Notes under the pieces: model-generated
What the model was told of the DNA's origin: nothing
The model's database searches: none
The model's input: only the letters and a program-made list of their open reading frames with translations
Shown: one piece after another, positions 46,640 to 58,500 of the stretch
How the letters are laid out: each line of letters opens with the position of its first letter
Numbering within the stretch: the stretch's first letter is position 1
DNA from: Lineus longissimus
Taxonomy: Eukaryota > Nemertea > Pilidiophora > Heteronemertea > Lineidae
NCBI RefSeq assembly: GCF_910592395.1
Contig: NC_088308.1
Coordinates: 22,769,501 to 22,833,500 of the forward strand
Length of the DNA stretch: 64,000 nt
Direction: 5' to 3'
Position numbers and translations under genes: made by a program

Positions 46640-49464
46640 ATGGCGGACGAGAATGGGGTAAGGTTGGTTTGAAAAAGCTGAAATAAACAATAGTAATGAA
46701 CTCGTCCTCTTATTTTTTAACATAGAAAAGGAAATATTGTGTATTATCTAATTAATGAATGATAAGATGACTCCCTAAGCGCTTAGATTACACAGCCATA
46801 GTATTGCATAGGAAGATTTAATAAGGATATTTTTGTTACAGGAATTTGAATTAAAAGTTACCGATGAAATGATAAGCAGTAAGTATAGCCTAGATGCAGC
46901 TTAATTATCAACTCAATAACGAAAGAAGAAAACATCTAAGAACATAGGCCTACCACAGAGCCTCACCGTCTTAATCCCAACACCGACAGTTCCTTTCCAA
47001 AGAACTACTGTGTAATCCTGTAACTTTCGAAACTGCACCGAATGCCATGCATGGGTAATGAAGTGATCTCCTCATCACCACCGCACCAGAGCATCTCATA
47101 TACACTATACAAGCTAATCCTAATCTTCATTGATTTTGAACTCTATTATTAGAACAATGAAACACCATTAACATCATTTAAAAGAAATTAGTCATTAATG
47201 AAGGAGATGCTATCAGTGTTTTAGTAGATCATTTTCTATGTTTTAGCATCATTTAAGTACATACTTGGGAACAGGAAAAGGCACTGCTTCTAATTTCAGC
47301 TTAGAAGTTTGACACCTGATCATACAATTATTGCATACAATACCCTAGTCACGTAATTGTCGTTTAATATCATTTTTCACTGCTGATATCTCAAAATGAA
47401 CAATTTTTAAAAAAACTACTGCATACTACTAATTTCTAAACCCTGGTTACTCTAAGCTAAGCCATTCCTGCCATTAATTTTTTTGTTATTGGCCTTCTCC
47501 AGTCCTAACGTCGGTGCATGCAAGAGTTGGCAGGCCCGGTAATATCACTTGCATGCATGCTCTGAACTGAACCTGAGTTAATATAATATCAATGCGTTGA
47601 TGGTGTTTTGTTTGATCAAAAGAAGCGATCAAAGGTAGAAAACTGTCAACTTACCTCCTTCCTTTTCCTATGTTAAGGCATACGCAGCTCATTCGATGCA
47701 TACGATGAAGACAAAAAGGGGTATATCTCTACAAAACGGCTTGGAGACGTCATGAGGAACTTTGGGCACAACCTGAGGCATGTTGAACTTCGGGAATTGA
47801 TTGCAGAGGTGGATAGCGATGGTGAGTAACAGTTTTTTTGCATGAGAATGCCTGAATAAAACTACATTGCAGGCATTATATCGATTTTGATGGTTGGCTG
47901 TCATCCGGCAGCATTACTTCCATTTCGGAAGTGATTGCGCCCGATGGCCTTTTTGAAGCAGGGAGTTATCGCTTATTTTTTCCATATGCCGCCAGACGTA
48001 TCTAAGTTTGATAGCAAGTGATCATTTTTGACACAACATTACTGGATTTATATCGTTAGACAAGTAGCACATTGCTGTCTGGCTACAACAAACATCTCGT
48101 GTATATCGAACCCGTTGTCCAGTAGCCTGTATTGCTAGTCTCAATATGCTAAAATGCATAGCAATATTTTTCAACCGCGTGGAGTCTGCACTCTAAAAGG
48201 TTCTAAAGAGCTTTCAAACACTCCAGACAGTGATCAAACATGTTAAAATTGCATATTAATATTTTTCACTCAGGAACTATAGAGGAACTCGAAACAGGTA
48301 GGTATGACGTGTATGACATGTCCCAGTCTTTGTTCGTTATTCACTTCCATAATCTAACATTGTTTTATTTACGTCAGCTAACACTTTGCTAATGATGAAA
48401 TAAATATGTGTCGCAATATTATGATATCATACCGATATTATGCCTCATCTTATTTTTTAAAATGTAACATTCTCAGTTTGAAATCAAATATAGTACATGA
48501 AATTTATGCATGTAAATTATATGTTATAACGAACCATAATCCAATATAATAAGAAAAAAAATTAAAATGCCGGTGAGAATGAATTCAACACTTGGACATA
48601 TATTGTATGCCCCAATAACATACATATGTGTATACATTTTTTTTCTTTGTGTTAATTTTAGAGCGTCTAAATCATTATTACTATATCCCGATTTTTTTAC
48701 TGAAGCCTTACTTTGAAAAAAGTTCTCTAACAGAAACCTTTTACACGAGACCTCATTTTGCAGGTAGTGGGACAATAGACTTCGACGAATTCCTTCCGCT
48801 GATGCTGGAGAAAATGCGAGAAAAGTTCGAAGAGACTTGGTACAAGGATTTGTTTAGGGTGTTGGATAAGAAAAACAAAGGTTACATTCCATGTGAATAT
48901 CTAAGGTGCGATAAAAGTTTGAAGATAATTTCAAACCCCTAAATCTTCGCGATTCGCAAATAACCATGAAAAAAAATTAACAAGTTTTGAATTGGCAGAT
49001 TACGAAATGCCTTGGTTTTTCAATAAAAAAGTATATGCATTTGCCATTTTTGTTTTAGCATATGAGGGTTATTGGCGAAAGCCACAAAAAATCACTAAAA
49101 TGGCTAAATTGCATCGCCTTACTTGCAGACACATTCTGGACAAAATGAAAGGTGAACTTGAACTATCTGATGAGGAAGTGGACGAACTGATTGCCGAGGT
49201 AGATGATGATGGTAACGGTCAAGTAAGCTTTGAAGGTACGAGACATCTCCAAGAAATCTCCATGGAGGCCCTATAGAATATGGTATTCTAAAGTATAACT
49301 AGACACCGTGAACTAAAGGCCTTGTTGATATCAAGGCAACACCACGCATTATATTCCAAACGAAGTATGGAATATTCATCTCTTTTTGAAATTTCAAACC
49401 ACATATCTTCCTGAAATATTTTTCTTTTTTAATTTCAGAGTTTTATAACCTGATGAAATCTTAG
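46640..49464 (+). CDS. Calmodulin-like protein with degenerate EF1 and EF3 (6 exons)
   Basis: EF-hand protein of 157 residues. Exons: 46,640-46,657; 46,842-46,878; 47,678-47,821; 48,764-48,905; 49,129-49,235; 49,439-49,464. The 144-base third exon has the same length and phase as that of the neighbouring calmodulin, showing common descent; an extra intron splits EF3. Loops: EF1 DEDKKGYISTKR (Lys at 5, Arg at 12: dead), EF2 DSDGSGTIDFDE (intact), EF3 DKKNKGYIPCEY (Tyr at 12: dead), EF4 DDDGNGQVSFEE (intact). The acceptor of exon 3 is GTTAAG rather than the later CGCAG, because only that keeps frame. The start (AGAAATGG) has a good Kozak context. Probably a specialised Ca2+ sensor or structural light-chain-like partner; target unknown. 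Confidence 0.9.
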
Positions 49465-49489
49465 TGGACAGTTCCTGTTACTGGATCTA

Positions 49490-49495
49490 AATAAA
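49490..49495 (+). terminator. Poly(A) signal of the EF-hand gene
   Basis: AATAAA 26 bases after the stop codon, implying a very short 3' UTR. Confidence 0.6.
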
Positions 49496-49499
49496 CGCC

Positions 49500-51490
49500 T
49501 AAATATTTTATGGACAATTATTTACCCCTTTGATATTATTAAAATGCCGGATTCAAAATTGTAGCTTATTGCTACTCAATATTGGCACCTTGTAAGTCGA
49601 TTTGTCAGCCATCGGGCGACCCTTCATCGTCAAAGCACGGAATATTGCCAAGATGGAATATCTAAGGTTGCCCGTATCGGATTTTGCTGCCAATGCGTTC
49701 ACACAGCTGTTCAACTTACATAGTCTAGTTACTCTAACTGATTTTCACTTTTCAGGGTCCAAATACTTGTATAATGTATTGCACAACGTACATGTATACA
49801 TGTATAACAGAGTCGTCCGGAGCTTGTAGCATTCCATGATCGTCCATCTTTGTCTATATTCGTATATAATCGTGTACATTTTTTTTTCAATTGTAAAATA
49901 AAGTCTTCACCAACCTCAAAATGAATAACGCGAATTTTCATCACAGTCTTTTGTTTGTTATACACGCTTAGAAATAAAGGTTTTTGAGCTGCCCCTTTTC
50001 TCGAGACAGTTGGCTTTACGTTTAGCATCACCGATTCATGGCATGGGGCTTTGAGAATTATTTCCTATAATTGGAGTATTGACCATTGATTTGATATTGG
50101 ATCAAGTCCATAAATCTAATTTTATGTATGATCTAATCAAAGCCAGTGGAGTAGGCCATACGGTCACTGGTACGTGGCGATACCGGTCGGGACATGCACT
50201 TGCGTGACAACGTATACATGCACAGGCTATTGAGATTTCTCGCATGATGTACAGCAAATCAATGACCACATAGTTCATGAAAACTTGACTCTGTTTGTTT
50301 GGTGACCAACTCTCGTCGGAGTACCTTCTGCACTAATTCATTTATTTTGCAATTAGTGAGCATTTACCAAATTTTTAAAGGCAGGTACATCTGTAAATTT
50401 TGTTTCCATGTTGCCAACGGAGAATAAGAAATACACATGATCGTGCAATAAAACATGACACGTGTCTGCCTAGGATACAATGTGCAGCACCGTTATGATT
50501 AATATCCAGGGCGTCGCGAGTCACTATAACACTTGAGTTAACTTGGCGCTATCTCATTCAGGTAAGCCCATTTGACTTAACGCTAAGTTAATGTTAACGC
50601 TCAGATAACTTTCAGCTGGCGACCAGCTTGTTGTGAACAACCAGGCGAACGTATTACATACATAATTACCATTTTTATTATTATTATCATTATTATTAAT
50701 ATCATTAAATCGTTAAAATGGTGGCGCTGTGCTTTACGATCTTTGAAAGTGTCAGGCTACTGGGTTATCTTTAGAGTTGTTGACATTTGAAAACAGAATG
50801 GAAATCACTCGCGATTAACATTCTTAATAACACATCATTTCTGGTGGTCATACATGTATAGGACAAATTCTGCGTCTTAGGTAAGTTAGTATAGGCGTTT
50901 TTATTTTAATCGAATTTCGACAGAAATAGAGAAAACAAATCTTGCTATAAGAGACGCTAGATTTCATGCCTTCGATAGCTGCTGCTGTCACCCCCAAAGA
51001 CCTTCCTCTGTCGTTGAAAACTTATCTTGAATTTGAAATTGTCCGCTTCTTTTCTCCGGGATCAAAACTGACATGACAGGGTCTGAAAGAACCTTTGATA
51101 TTATTCACAACGAACTACACCAAGGCGGATATAGTGAGGGAGGGGGGCAGATACCCCTTCCCTTTCGACGATGAACAACGATTTTCTTCACGGCGTCTCT
51201 CCCTAAAGAAGCTAACTAATGCTAGCCCTAAGATGCCCGAAAACGCCTATCTGGCACCGAAATTTCAAATTTATCTAAGGGAGGGCCGCACTCCACCCAA
51301 CCCCTTCCATCGTTTTCAAGATCACACCATCGGGGCTCTCAAGATTAGGCTGCGCCCCCCCCCCCCTTCCTAAATTTATGTATCCGCCACTGCTACACGC
51401 CTTTAATTTACCCATCCACTCATATAGGTGAAGACATTATGCATATGCGCACCTGGTTTTTCGGGCTAATACAGTGTCTTAAACATTTTT
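49500..51490. other. Intergenic stretch with repeat remnants
   Basis: No gene recognised. Low-complexity ATTATTATT near 50,676. A C/G-skewed block at about 51,110-51,395, ending in a poly-C run and TATCCGCCACTG, looks like a decayed interspersed repeat and accounts for the open frame there. Confidence 0.45.
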
Positions 51491-51505
51491 CAGGGTACTG
51501 TCAAG

Positions 51506-51646
51506 ATGGCTGAAGAAGCACTTTTCCAAACAGGCATTTCGTTTGAAATGACACTCTTCAACATCTTTTTGGCACTTGTTACTCTCTTCATGATTCTACT
51601 TGCTGTTCGCACCCTACGTTTTGGGCAGAACCAGCATAAGGATTAG
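51506..51646 (+). CDS. 46-residue single-helix micropeptide, sarcolipin/phospholamban-like
   Basis: Small ORF directly after a good 3' splice site (TTTTTCAG at about 51,486-51,493), with a strong start context (AAGATGG). Layout: 16 polar residues (MAEEALFQTGISFEMT), one hydrophobic helix at about 17-34 (LFNIFLALVTLFMILLAV), and a basic tail (RTLRFGQNQHKD). The helix begins LFxxF like phospholamban (LFINF) and sarcolipin (LFLNF), and from the Asn onward aligns without gaps to sarcolipin, sharing N, L, T, L and the V-R at the luminal boundary. Those peptides bind and regulate the SERCA Ca2+ pump. Similarity between short helices can be convergent, so function is inference. Tandem AATAAA signals at 52,347-52,357 fit a ~700-base 3' UTR. 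A 5' leader exon must exist upstream but I could not place it. Confidence 0.5.
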   Translation: MAEEALFQTGISFEMTLFNIFLALVTLFMILLAVRTLRFGQNQHKD

Positions 51647-52346
51647 GATGTCTATCCCGATTGTCCTTCGAAGCACCAGCAGCACATTTTAACCGACGCG
51701 ATGGGCTGTTCATGTGTTTGAACTGTTCTCCTTTACCGTTACGTGAAGAAAATTCGAAGAAAAAATAGTAAAAAGTATCATAGTGTTATCTATGACAGCA
51801 ACAGTAGTGGTGACCAACTCATCGAGAACAAAATCATGGGATTCGTATGCCTCCTGTGATCCTAGAAACGACAAATTTGTATCAATTGCTTAAGATGTCT
51901 GTGTTATGGGAAGTAGAAGCGCAGTGTCCCGCGACAACCCTACAAGCCATCACAGAGAATATGTCCAGGCATTAGGTCGTAAATTGTAAATATCTCAAAG
52001 GAGGGTATGACATCGGTGTTGATGAGGTTACCACAGCTACGAGTGGATGTATGATAAAACAATATACATGAAACGGGAATTTATTGGGGTACTAGATAGA
52101 CCGTGTTATCACTTGCTTTTGTACTATTTCAGTATACAGTATGTATGTTTTTGCCAATATCATCATGTCACATTTTTTGTACGGGTTCGCTGGGGAATTG
52201 ATTCTCCAGGGTGAATGTGTACATCGCCGTGTACATCTCGAGCGTTTGTAAGTCAATGGAGATGGCACTGTATTTTAACATTGCGGCAAGGCAAATTACT
52301 TCTAAACGCCATATGATATTGGAAACGTCCCTGGACCGGAAGAACT

Positions 52347-52357
52347 AATAAAATAAA
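52347..52357 (+). terminator. Overlapping poly(A) signals downstream of the micropeptide
   Basis: Two overlapping AATAAA hexamers on the plus strand, about 700 bases after the micropeptide stop codon. No other plus-strand gene needs them. Confidence 0.45.
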
Positions 52358-52594
52358 TATCAATCACGAATATACGGGCCTCACATGGCAGTGTTGTTAT
52401 AATCATTGCCATGCCCATGTGCTGGGATGGGCATATTTGAGCTTTAGGGCTGCAGTTTCATTTGCTGCTATCATGATCCATATAAGCCTTTATTAACCTA
52501 TATGATCCACATAAGCGGGAACCTGGAATTCTTTGTACAAATACTTTACTACGGTGTCAGATGAAGGACACAATGGTTTTATTTATACGCGACA

Positions 52595-52735
52595 TCGCTC
52601 ATGCATAACTTATTTTCGTTGTCGTATTCGCAGTTAGTCTGGCAAACTGGAGGGGTGAGGGGTACGCTGTCACCCCTGCTGCCTGCTTGAAGAACTGCAA
52701 AAGAAATCACCACGATTAGTTATGCATGAGCGAAT
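52595..52735. repeat. Perfect 16-bp inverted repeat, 141 bp end to end
   Basis: TCGCTCATGCATAACT at 52,595-52,610 and its exact complement at about 52,720-52,735. The interior contains a minus-strand acceptor-like TTTTGCAG followed by about 37 open codons ending at a stop that overlaps AATAAA. It may be a small MITE or a fold-back; no clear target duplication. Confidence 0.5.
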
Positions 52736-53067
52736 GAAATAAATTTGTCTTTAATTGGTAACCTTGTTAACACATTTTTTTCGATAAACCCTACGCATAT
52801 GATGTGACACTCGATTCTAACCAATAGGCTACGAGGTGCACTAAAAAGGCGCAAGAATTTTCGATGAGTCCTTTCTGTGGAGTGTAGTTCTTCATTATGC
52901 TTACTGAGGTGATTACGTGGCAAATATCAGTAAGCTTACTTGGAAGGTTTCGTTTGCGAATCGGAGTAAATCCTTTTCAAGGCTGATTATGTATGACGAC
53001 CCCAAAACTGACTGAACGCCACAATTATAAAATCATTAATCCCCTAGACTTGTCTCTATTTCTTGCT

Positions 53068-54086
53068 TCACTTTCTCCTTAAGATGATATTGAACGATTC
53101 TTTTTTAAATTTACTTGAACTCAAGCAATATATATAAAAGTTAATAGCAGGGTTTAAATATCTAAAAACATATGTGGTGTTCCAACACATTATTCGGAGT
53201 TGAAATTCAAAATAACTTGGTTCTCCAGGGAAGATGTAAGTCCAAAAGAAGTAGTCTGCTTGATAAGGAATGTTGAATACGAGAAATGCAAAGGTGTTTG
53301 TCAATAGCATGGCCGTAAGGGATGCTTCCTTTGCTCCAGATTTGTCCGTCTGCTTGCTATGAAGCATTTGCTTTCGTTTTGTGCTACTGCGAGCTACGCC
53401 TAACAATATTCCTAGATTTGCGGTAAATAGAATAATAAACAGCAACCATTGGTCAATGACTAAATCCTGAAGATAAAAAAAATTGTAGTATTCAGGGTCG
53501 AGCGCGAGGTCGCACGACCAGTAGTCGAACTTTTCAAGAAACTTTGGTACGCCCCACACAGCACAAGGGACACACCGTGCTACGTTTAGCAGGGTACAAA
53601 TCGTCACTGCAATCTTCGCTCGGAACTTCGTACAGATAACTTTAGCTTTAAAGGGAAATATCACTGCAATCATTCTATCAATCGTCATTAATAAAATTAC
53701 CCAGCTAGAAAGTTACCAAAGAACAAGAAAAACATGAGAGAATGACAGAATGGCGCGTTGACGACAATCGGACCGAAATTTCTTCGCAGATAATGATGGA
53801 TCAGACAATTTGTCACCAAGTGTAGGTCGCATATAGCTAAGGCTATCATGTAGAATCCAGTGGATGTTCGTCTGTAGCTTGGCTGATTGAGGACAAAAAG
53901 CGAGAAGACGTTTCCAACTGAACCAAGAACGATCAAAATTGGTGGGAAATACAGGTTATAGGCGTTGTAGATGGACTCTAGATATTGCAGTGTTGCCAAT
54001 TCATCTGTGGAGGCAAAATATAAAGTTACATTCGATGAAATGTAACCCGGGAACACGTCTTCAGGGGATGTCAGGTTTATCGCCAT
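53068..54086 (-). CDS. Rhodopsin-class peptide GPCR, intronless, one frameshift in TM3
   Basis: About 339 residues in one exon; plasma-membrane receptor of the invertebrate neuropeptide type (FMRFamide/TRH-receptor-like neighbourhood, ligand unknown). TM1 has GSVGNVFSLFVL, TM2 MIALAICDLHLV, TM3 starts with the disulphide Cys (PFCHSLMFF), ECL2 carries the partner Cys (DYWSCDLAL), DRM replaces DRY, and TM7 is NPAINFYIYCLSSSKFKKES, typical of these receptors. N-terminal N-glycosylation sites are present (INLTS, SNVTL). The frame breaks near 53,695: the upstream frame ends NFLAG-stop, and the downstream part continues in a frame offset consistent with loss of one base. No intron fits. Either a young pseudogene or a sequencing error next to a GGG run; the rest of the gene shows no other damage. 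Confidence 0.88.
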
Positions 54087-55580
54087 GTCACCGCAGTTTA
54101 TAACAGATCGCCGATCCTAAACAACAAAAGAATCAAGCCGCCAATAAATCAAGCGCCACCTCAGATGCGGAGGGCTAAGCCAATCGACCGCGTCGGATTC
54201 TGACTGATACTCTGCGTCTTGTAAGAGACTTTTTGACAAGTGTGACCCAATCGCAGGTACTCTTCACGCCTAAAGCATTGTCATCCCACTAAGTTACATG
54301 TACAAGTGAAGATACATGCATTTGAGGCAAGACGTTCAACGGCACACGATAGATGCGTATACAGTGAGACGCAAGGTATATTTCTTGGAAAATGCTCTTG
54401 GCATTACATGTACGTTGTATATTCCCACTCCAACAAAGCAATTTTGATAAAATTTATACCGGTACATGTACATCGCAAAATGCGCATGTACATGTACAAG
54501 TATGTAAAGGTTGCGGCTGTCACCCAGAATTCTGGTGACCGGATTTGTTGAGATACGATATTTTTCGGTTACAATATTTGTGATACGATATTTCGCGGCC
54601 TCAGAAGGACGAACGATATGAGAAAGCAGAACCCTTCGCTTATCCAAAGGCGATTGAATGCTGTTGTATTTGGAATCATCCAATGAAAAGTTTTTCCGAT
54701 GCCCAATATACTCGAACATCAATGGGAAATGCGAAATCGGTGGAAATCTATTTAGTGTTGCAAGGTCCAGTGCAACAGATGGAGTCTTTGTCTGGAACCA
54801 ACTATACAGTCACCGAATACGTCTGCTAAAAACCTGTTCGAACCTTGATACATAGCTCGAGGGCGTGACTGAGTCATTCATAGAATATGAAATTACAAAC
54901 TTCTTATTTGAAGCAAACAGCAGAAATCGTGTTACACATTGATTTGGGTTACGCATACACACCACGGGTGTGGCAGAGTCTGACATGGAAATATTTAAGA
55001 AAATCGTACATGCAGTACAACAGACTGCAAAAGTCATATATTATATTTTATATGTCACATATTCAAATTAGTACGATTGCTTCAAATGCAACATGGAAGA
55101 CCGAAAGTCTGAAGATGCAATGATTTTGTTTAACGCTATACACATCAAACTCATGTATATGTACAGGCATACTCGTATTTTCAGTTATTGCTTTAAAAGT
55201 CTTTGACATTGACGACTTACCCCTCCCCCTGGCATTGCCCATCGATCGTCACATCATGATGTGGTGGTACGCGCCTTAATTGGTTAGAAGTTCTGACAGC
55301 CTAATTACATGACTACTCGAACAATGCGCACGTTTGCTGACAGAATGAGATTGGTTTAAACCAAGCAATGGCTAGGAAGTTCATGGACAACCCAAATCGA
55401 CATCCGTGTATCTTATAGTCATGAACAAGCCACGAAACCACCTCAAATTAGACTCATATGATGTACGCTACCAGAACAAGTGTGCCGCTGTAGGAAGAAC
55501 TCACGTCACTCCCTACATTGATAGCTACATGAACGCTTGAGAAGGCAAGAGCGCCAAACGAAAAGGAGGCGAGGAAGAAA
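54087..55580. other. Intergenic, divergent upstream region of the GPCR and GABA-B genes
   Basis: Separates the minus-strand GPCR from the plus-strand GABA-B gene. Several TACATGTA palindromes cluster at 54,296-54,500. No gene or clear TATA recognised. The last bases before the ATG at 55,581 are purine-rich (GGAAGAAA), a good Kozak context. Confidence 0.45.
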
Positions 55581-58500
55581 ATGGCATATTTTAAATCAAC
55601 TCGTTTCACAACAATTCTGATTTTGTTCAGCATTTTGAGACAGGGTGAAGGAAAGACTCAGTTACATGTAGGAGGTTTTAGCGTTTTGTCTAAGCATTGG
55701 TGGTATCATGCTCAGACCTTTCCCTATGTCATACAGAGTGCTTTCGAGGACATCAATAACACTGATGCGATTCTGAAGGATTATGAGTTGGTGCTTCACA
55801 TGAAAGATACTCAGGTAAGAGGTTTCATTGCAAATGTCCCTTTATTCTATTTTTATTGCGAATAATACATTTAGGTACACGTGTGCTACTAGTAGAAGAA
55901 GAGTAGAAGTGTTTTGCCAAAGATATCGTCAGATTGACGCACTGAACTCGGAAATGCGCAACATGACCTCAGTCAAATGTTCGAAAGTGCTCACCGGAGA
56001 GGTTCTGCAATCACTGTCCGCTGTACAGCTACCCTGCCATACTGAAATGTTAGCAGCAATTAGAAGGTGATGGTCTTGAAATAAACTAATATCGGCTGAT
56101 TCAGAAGAAACCAGCGATTGAACAAATTCTGAAAGTGAGGAACCTGTGTGTGTATGTTTAGAACTTCTGATTTCCATGTAGGTAAATAAAATCATTGAGA
56201 GATAGTCCATTACACTTCTGTCACAACCCACTACAAGGCTTAAGAATGAACTTGTACGAACATTTGTAGGCAACTTATTCAATGATTTCTGTGGTCCTAT
56301 TGATATATGAGTATGGGAACAATTAACATCGATAGCCGTGGTATGATTTTCGGTGCTAACTGATATATTGAATGATTAACTATAACAGAAGACATATGCA
56401 GTGAAATACAGGATTGTATAATGTATATTACATATCATAAAACTCATATGACACGAAGCCTGATCTGGACAAGAAACAGATATTAGGCGACGTTGTTAGT
56501 CATCACATCTTCTTCACATCATCAATAGCATTGATGAACTCAGATCAGATCAGATCAGATTGTCCAAAGAAATAGACTATGAAGACTTTGGGAATATAAA
56601 CAGGTCTTGGAAAATCTAACGAGTTTTCAAAGTAAGGCCGCCGCAAATATAATTGAGAATTACATGTAACTGGATCCATCAAATTAGTTTTTGTCGATAT
56701 AAAGATGATGAAATAGTAGAGGTAATGAAATTGCAATCTCGGATACATAATTAACTTACATTATATATGGTCATGGTGATGGTAGTGAAATATGGAAATC
56801 AAAGGCCGAAATCGATGTGCTGATCTTTTGCGATCCAAACATATTACCGTGGTGGTTTTCATACAACAATTTTAGTACATACAAAGGTCTGCACCAAAGT
56901 GCTTCACAAAAACCGTCACGAGATCTCCACAGGAACAATCTGGGGAAATTGGTGGCCGCCATCATTTGAGCGCACACCCGAGCTCGATCTCGGCGACCAC
57001 ACTGGGGTTCGAAGAACGTGAAAGTTTGACACCGAACCATACAGTACGCCACTGCGCGCTCCACTATACATGAGAAGCACGTAGTAAAATAAAAATATAG
57101 CTGATTGGATGTTACGTTATGGGTCTTTCGATATAATATCAAAAATAAAAAAGCTGGAGTCATAATTTCTTTGTTGATATTATCTGATTTCTCTATGTAT
57201 CAGAATCAAATAAGATTTCAATCGCAATCTCTCATCACGCCTTAACTCTGACATTTCCCAAGGACATTTCCTTGGACATTTCCTTTATTCATAACAAACA
57301 CATTCTTTGCAAACAATACAACATCAACGCTATCGTTTATCTGCATGTTGTGAGATTAAAATATTCAATCAAAGTCCCTCTGTTTTGCCGTTGGCGAAAA
57401 AATAACGAAAACAACATCTGCCATTTGCATCTACTTTGATGACTAAAATGATATAAAAATGTGCTATGTCCTCGGGCAAATATTTCTAATTTTTAAGATC
57501 GCTTCCTGTTATGTCCTCGGCGAGTGTCAAGAGAAAGGCGAGTGAGTTCTGCTCCTTTGGCTGACCAATCGATGATGTCATAAGATCATGAGATCTTCAC
57601 GCATCATCAAGCAGAAATACTCTGTCGCCTACGGCCATAAAAGGCAGCAGTGTCTAATGGTTACGCCCAGAAAGTGAGATAGCAAAAAAACAGGCTTTGG
57701 ACGGTTCGGCAGCTTTTTTTTTTACCAATGACATTGTAATGTCACTGTTCTAGTTCTAACACATTGTGGTGTTTGTTTCATGCCGCGGCTTCAATATCAG
57801 CCACAGTTATATGTATGATATATGGGTTCGAAATTTTTTTCAATAATATTCCGGCATTCATTTAAATGAGTGCTCTTTCTCGTATAACCAATGGTTTTCA
57901 TTAAACTTCGCCTCTCGATATTAAACGAACGGCGTAGGCCTTTTCTAAGGTGAGAGAGACCTCGAACAGCCTGTTCTGTTGAAAGAATGAAAGTAACATT
58001 ATTGGGTGATATGAATAAAGACTAGCAAACGCTTTTACTCCGGTTTTGTACGGGAAGGCCTTGTGTAAATGTACATGGAGATTTAGATAAAAGCATTTGC
58101 TAGTCTTTATTCATATCACCCATTATCTCTGCTTTCTATTACACATGTTAGGGGAAGCCCAGCTTGGCCGTTCGATCGTTGTTTGAATACAGTAATGAGA
58201 AGCCAGTGAAGATAATGTTGATCGGTCCCGCCAAATCCGAGCCAGCAGTTGCCGTTGGAGAAGTTATACAAGAATGGAACCTTTTGTCGGTGAGTTCTGA
58301 ATGTTTAGACCAAAATTTGAATCAATTTATATTGTTGGCCCACGATTTGAATCAATTTATATTGTTGACCCACGGCTAGACAGACGAACGGCCCGACAGA
58401 CAGACATACGATGACCAGCTGAATCAATATGGTTCCAGATACCCTTATGATAGGTCTTTGGGTAAAAAACCGCCAAGACATGCACGTCATCTAGCGATAA

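Noticed and set aside
51095-51373. 92-codon plus-strand frame ending in poly-Pro
   Set aside because: Sits in a C/G-skewed repeat-like block ending in a poly-C tract.
56771-57163. 130-codon minus-strand frame in GABA-B intron 1
   Set aside because: No recognisable domain, splice or promoter support; part of it is a local CpG-rich block.
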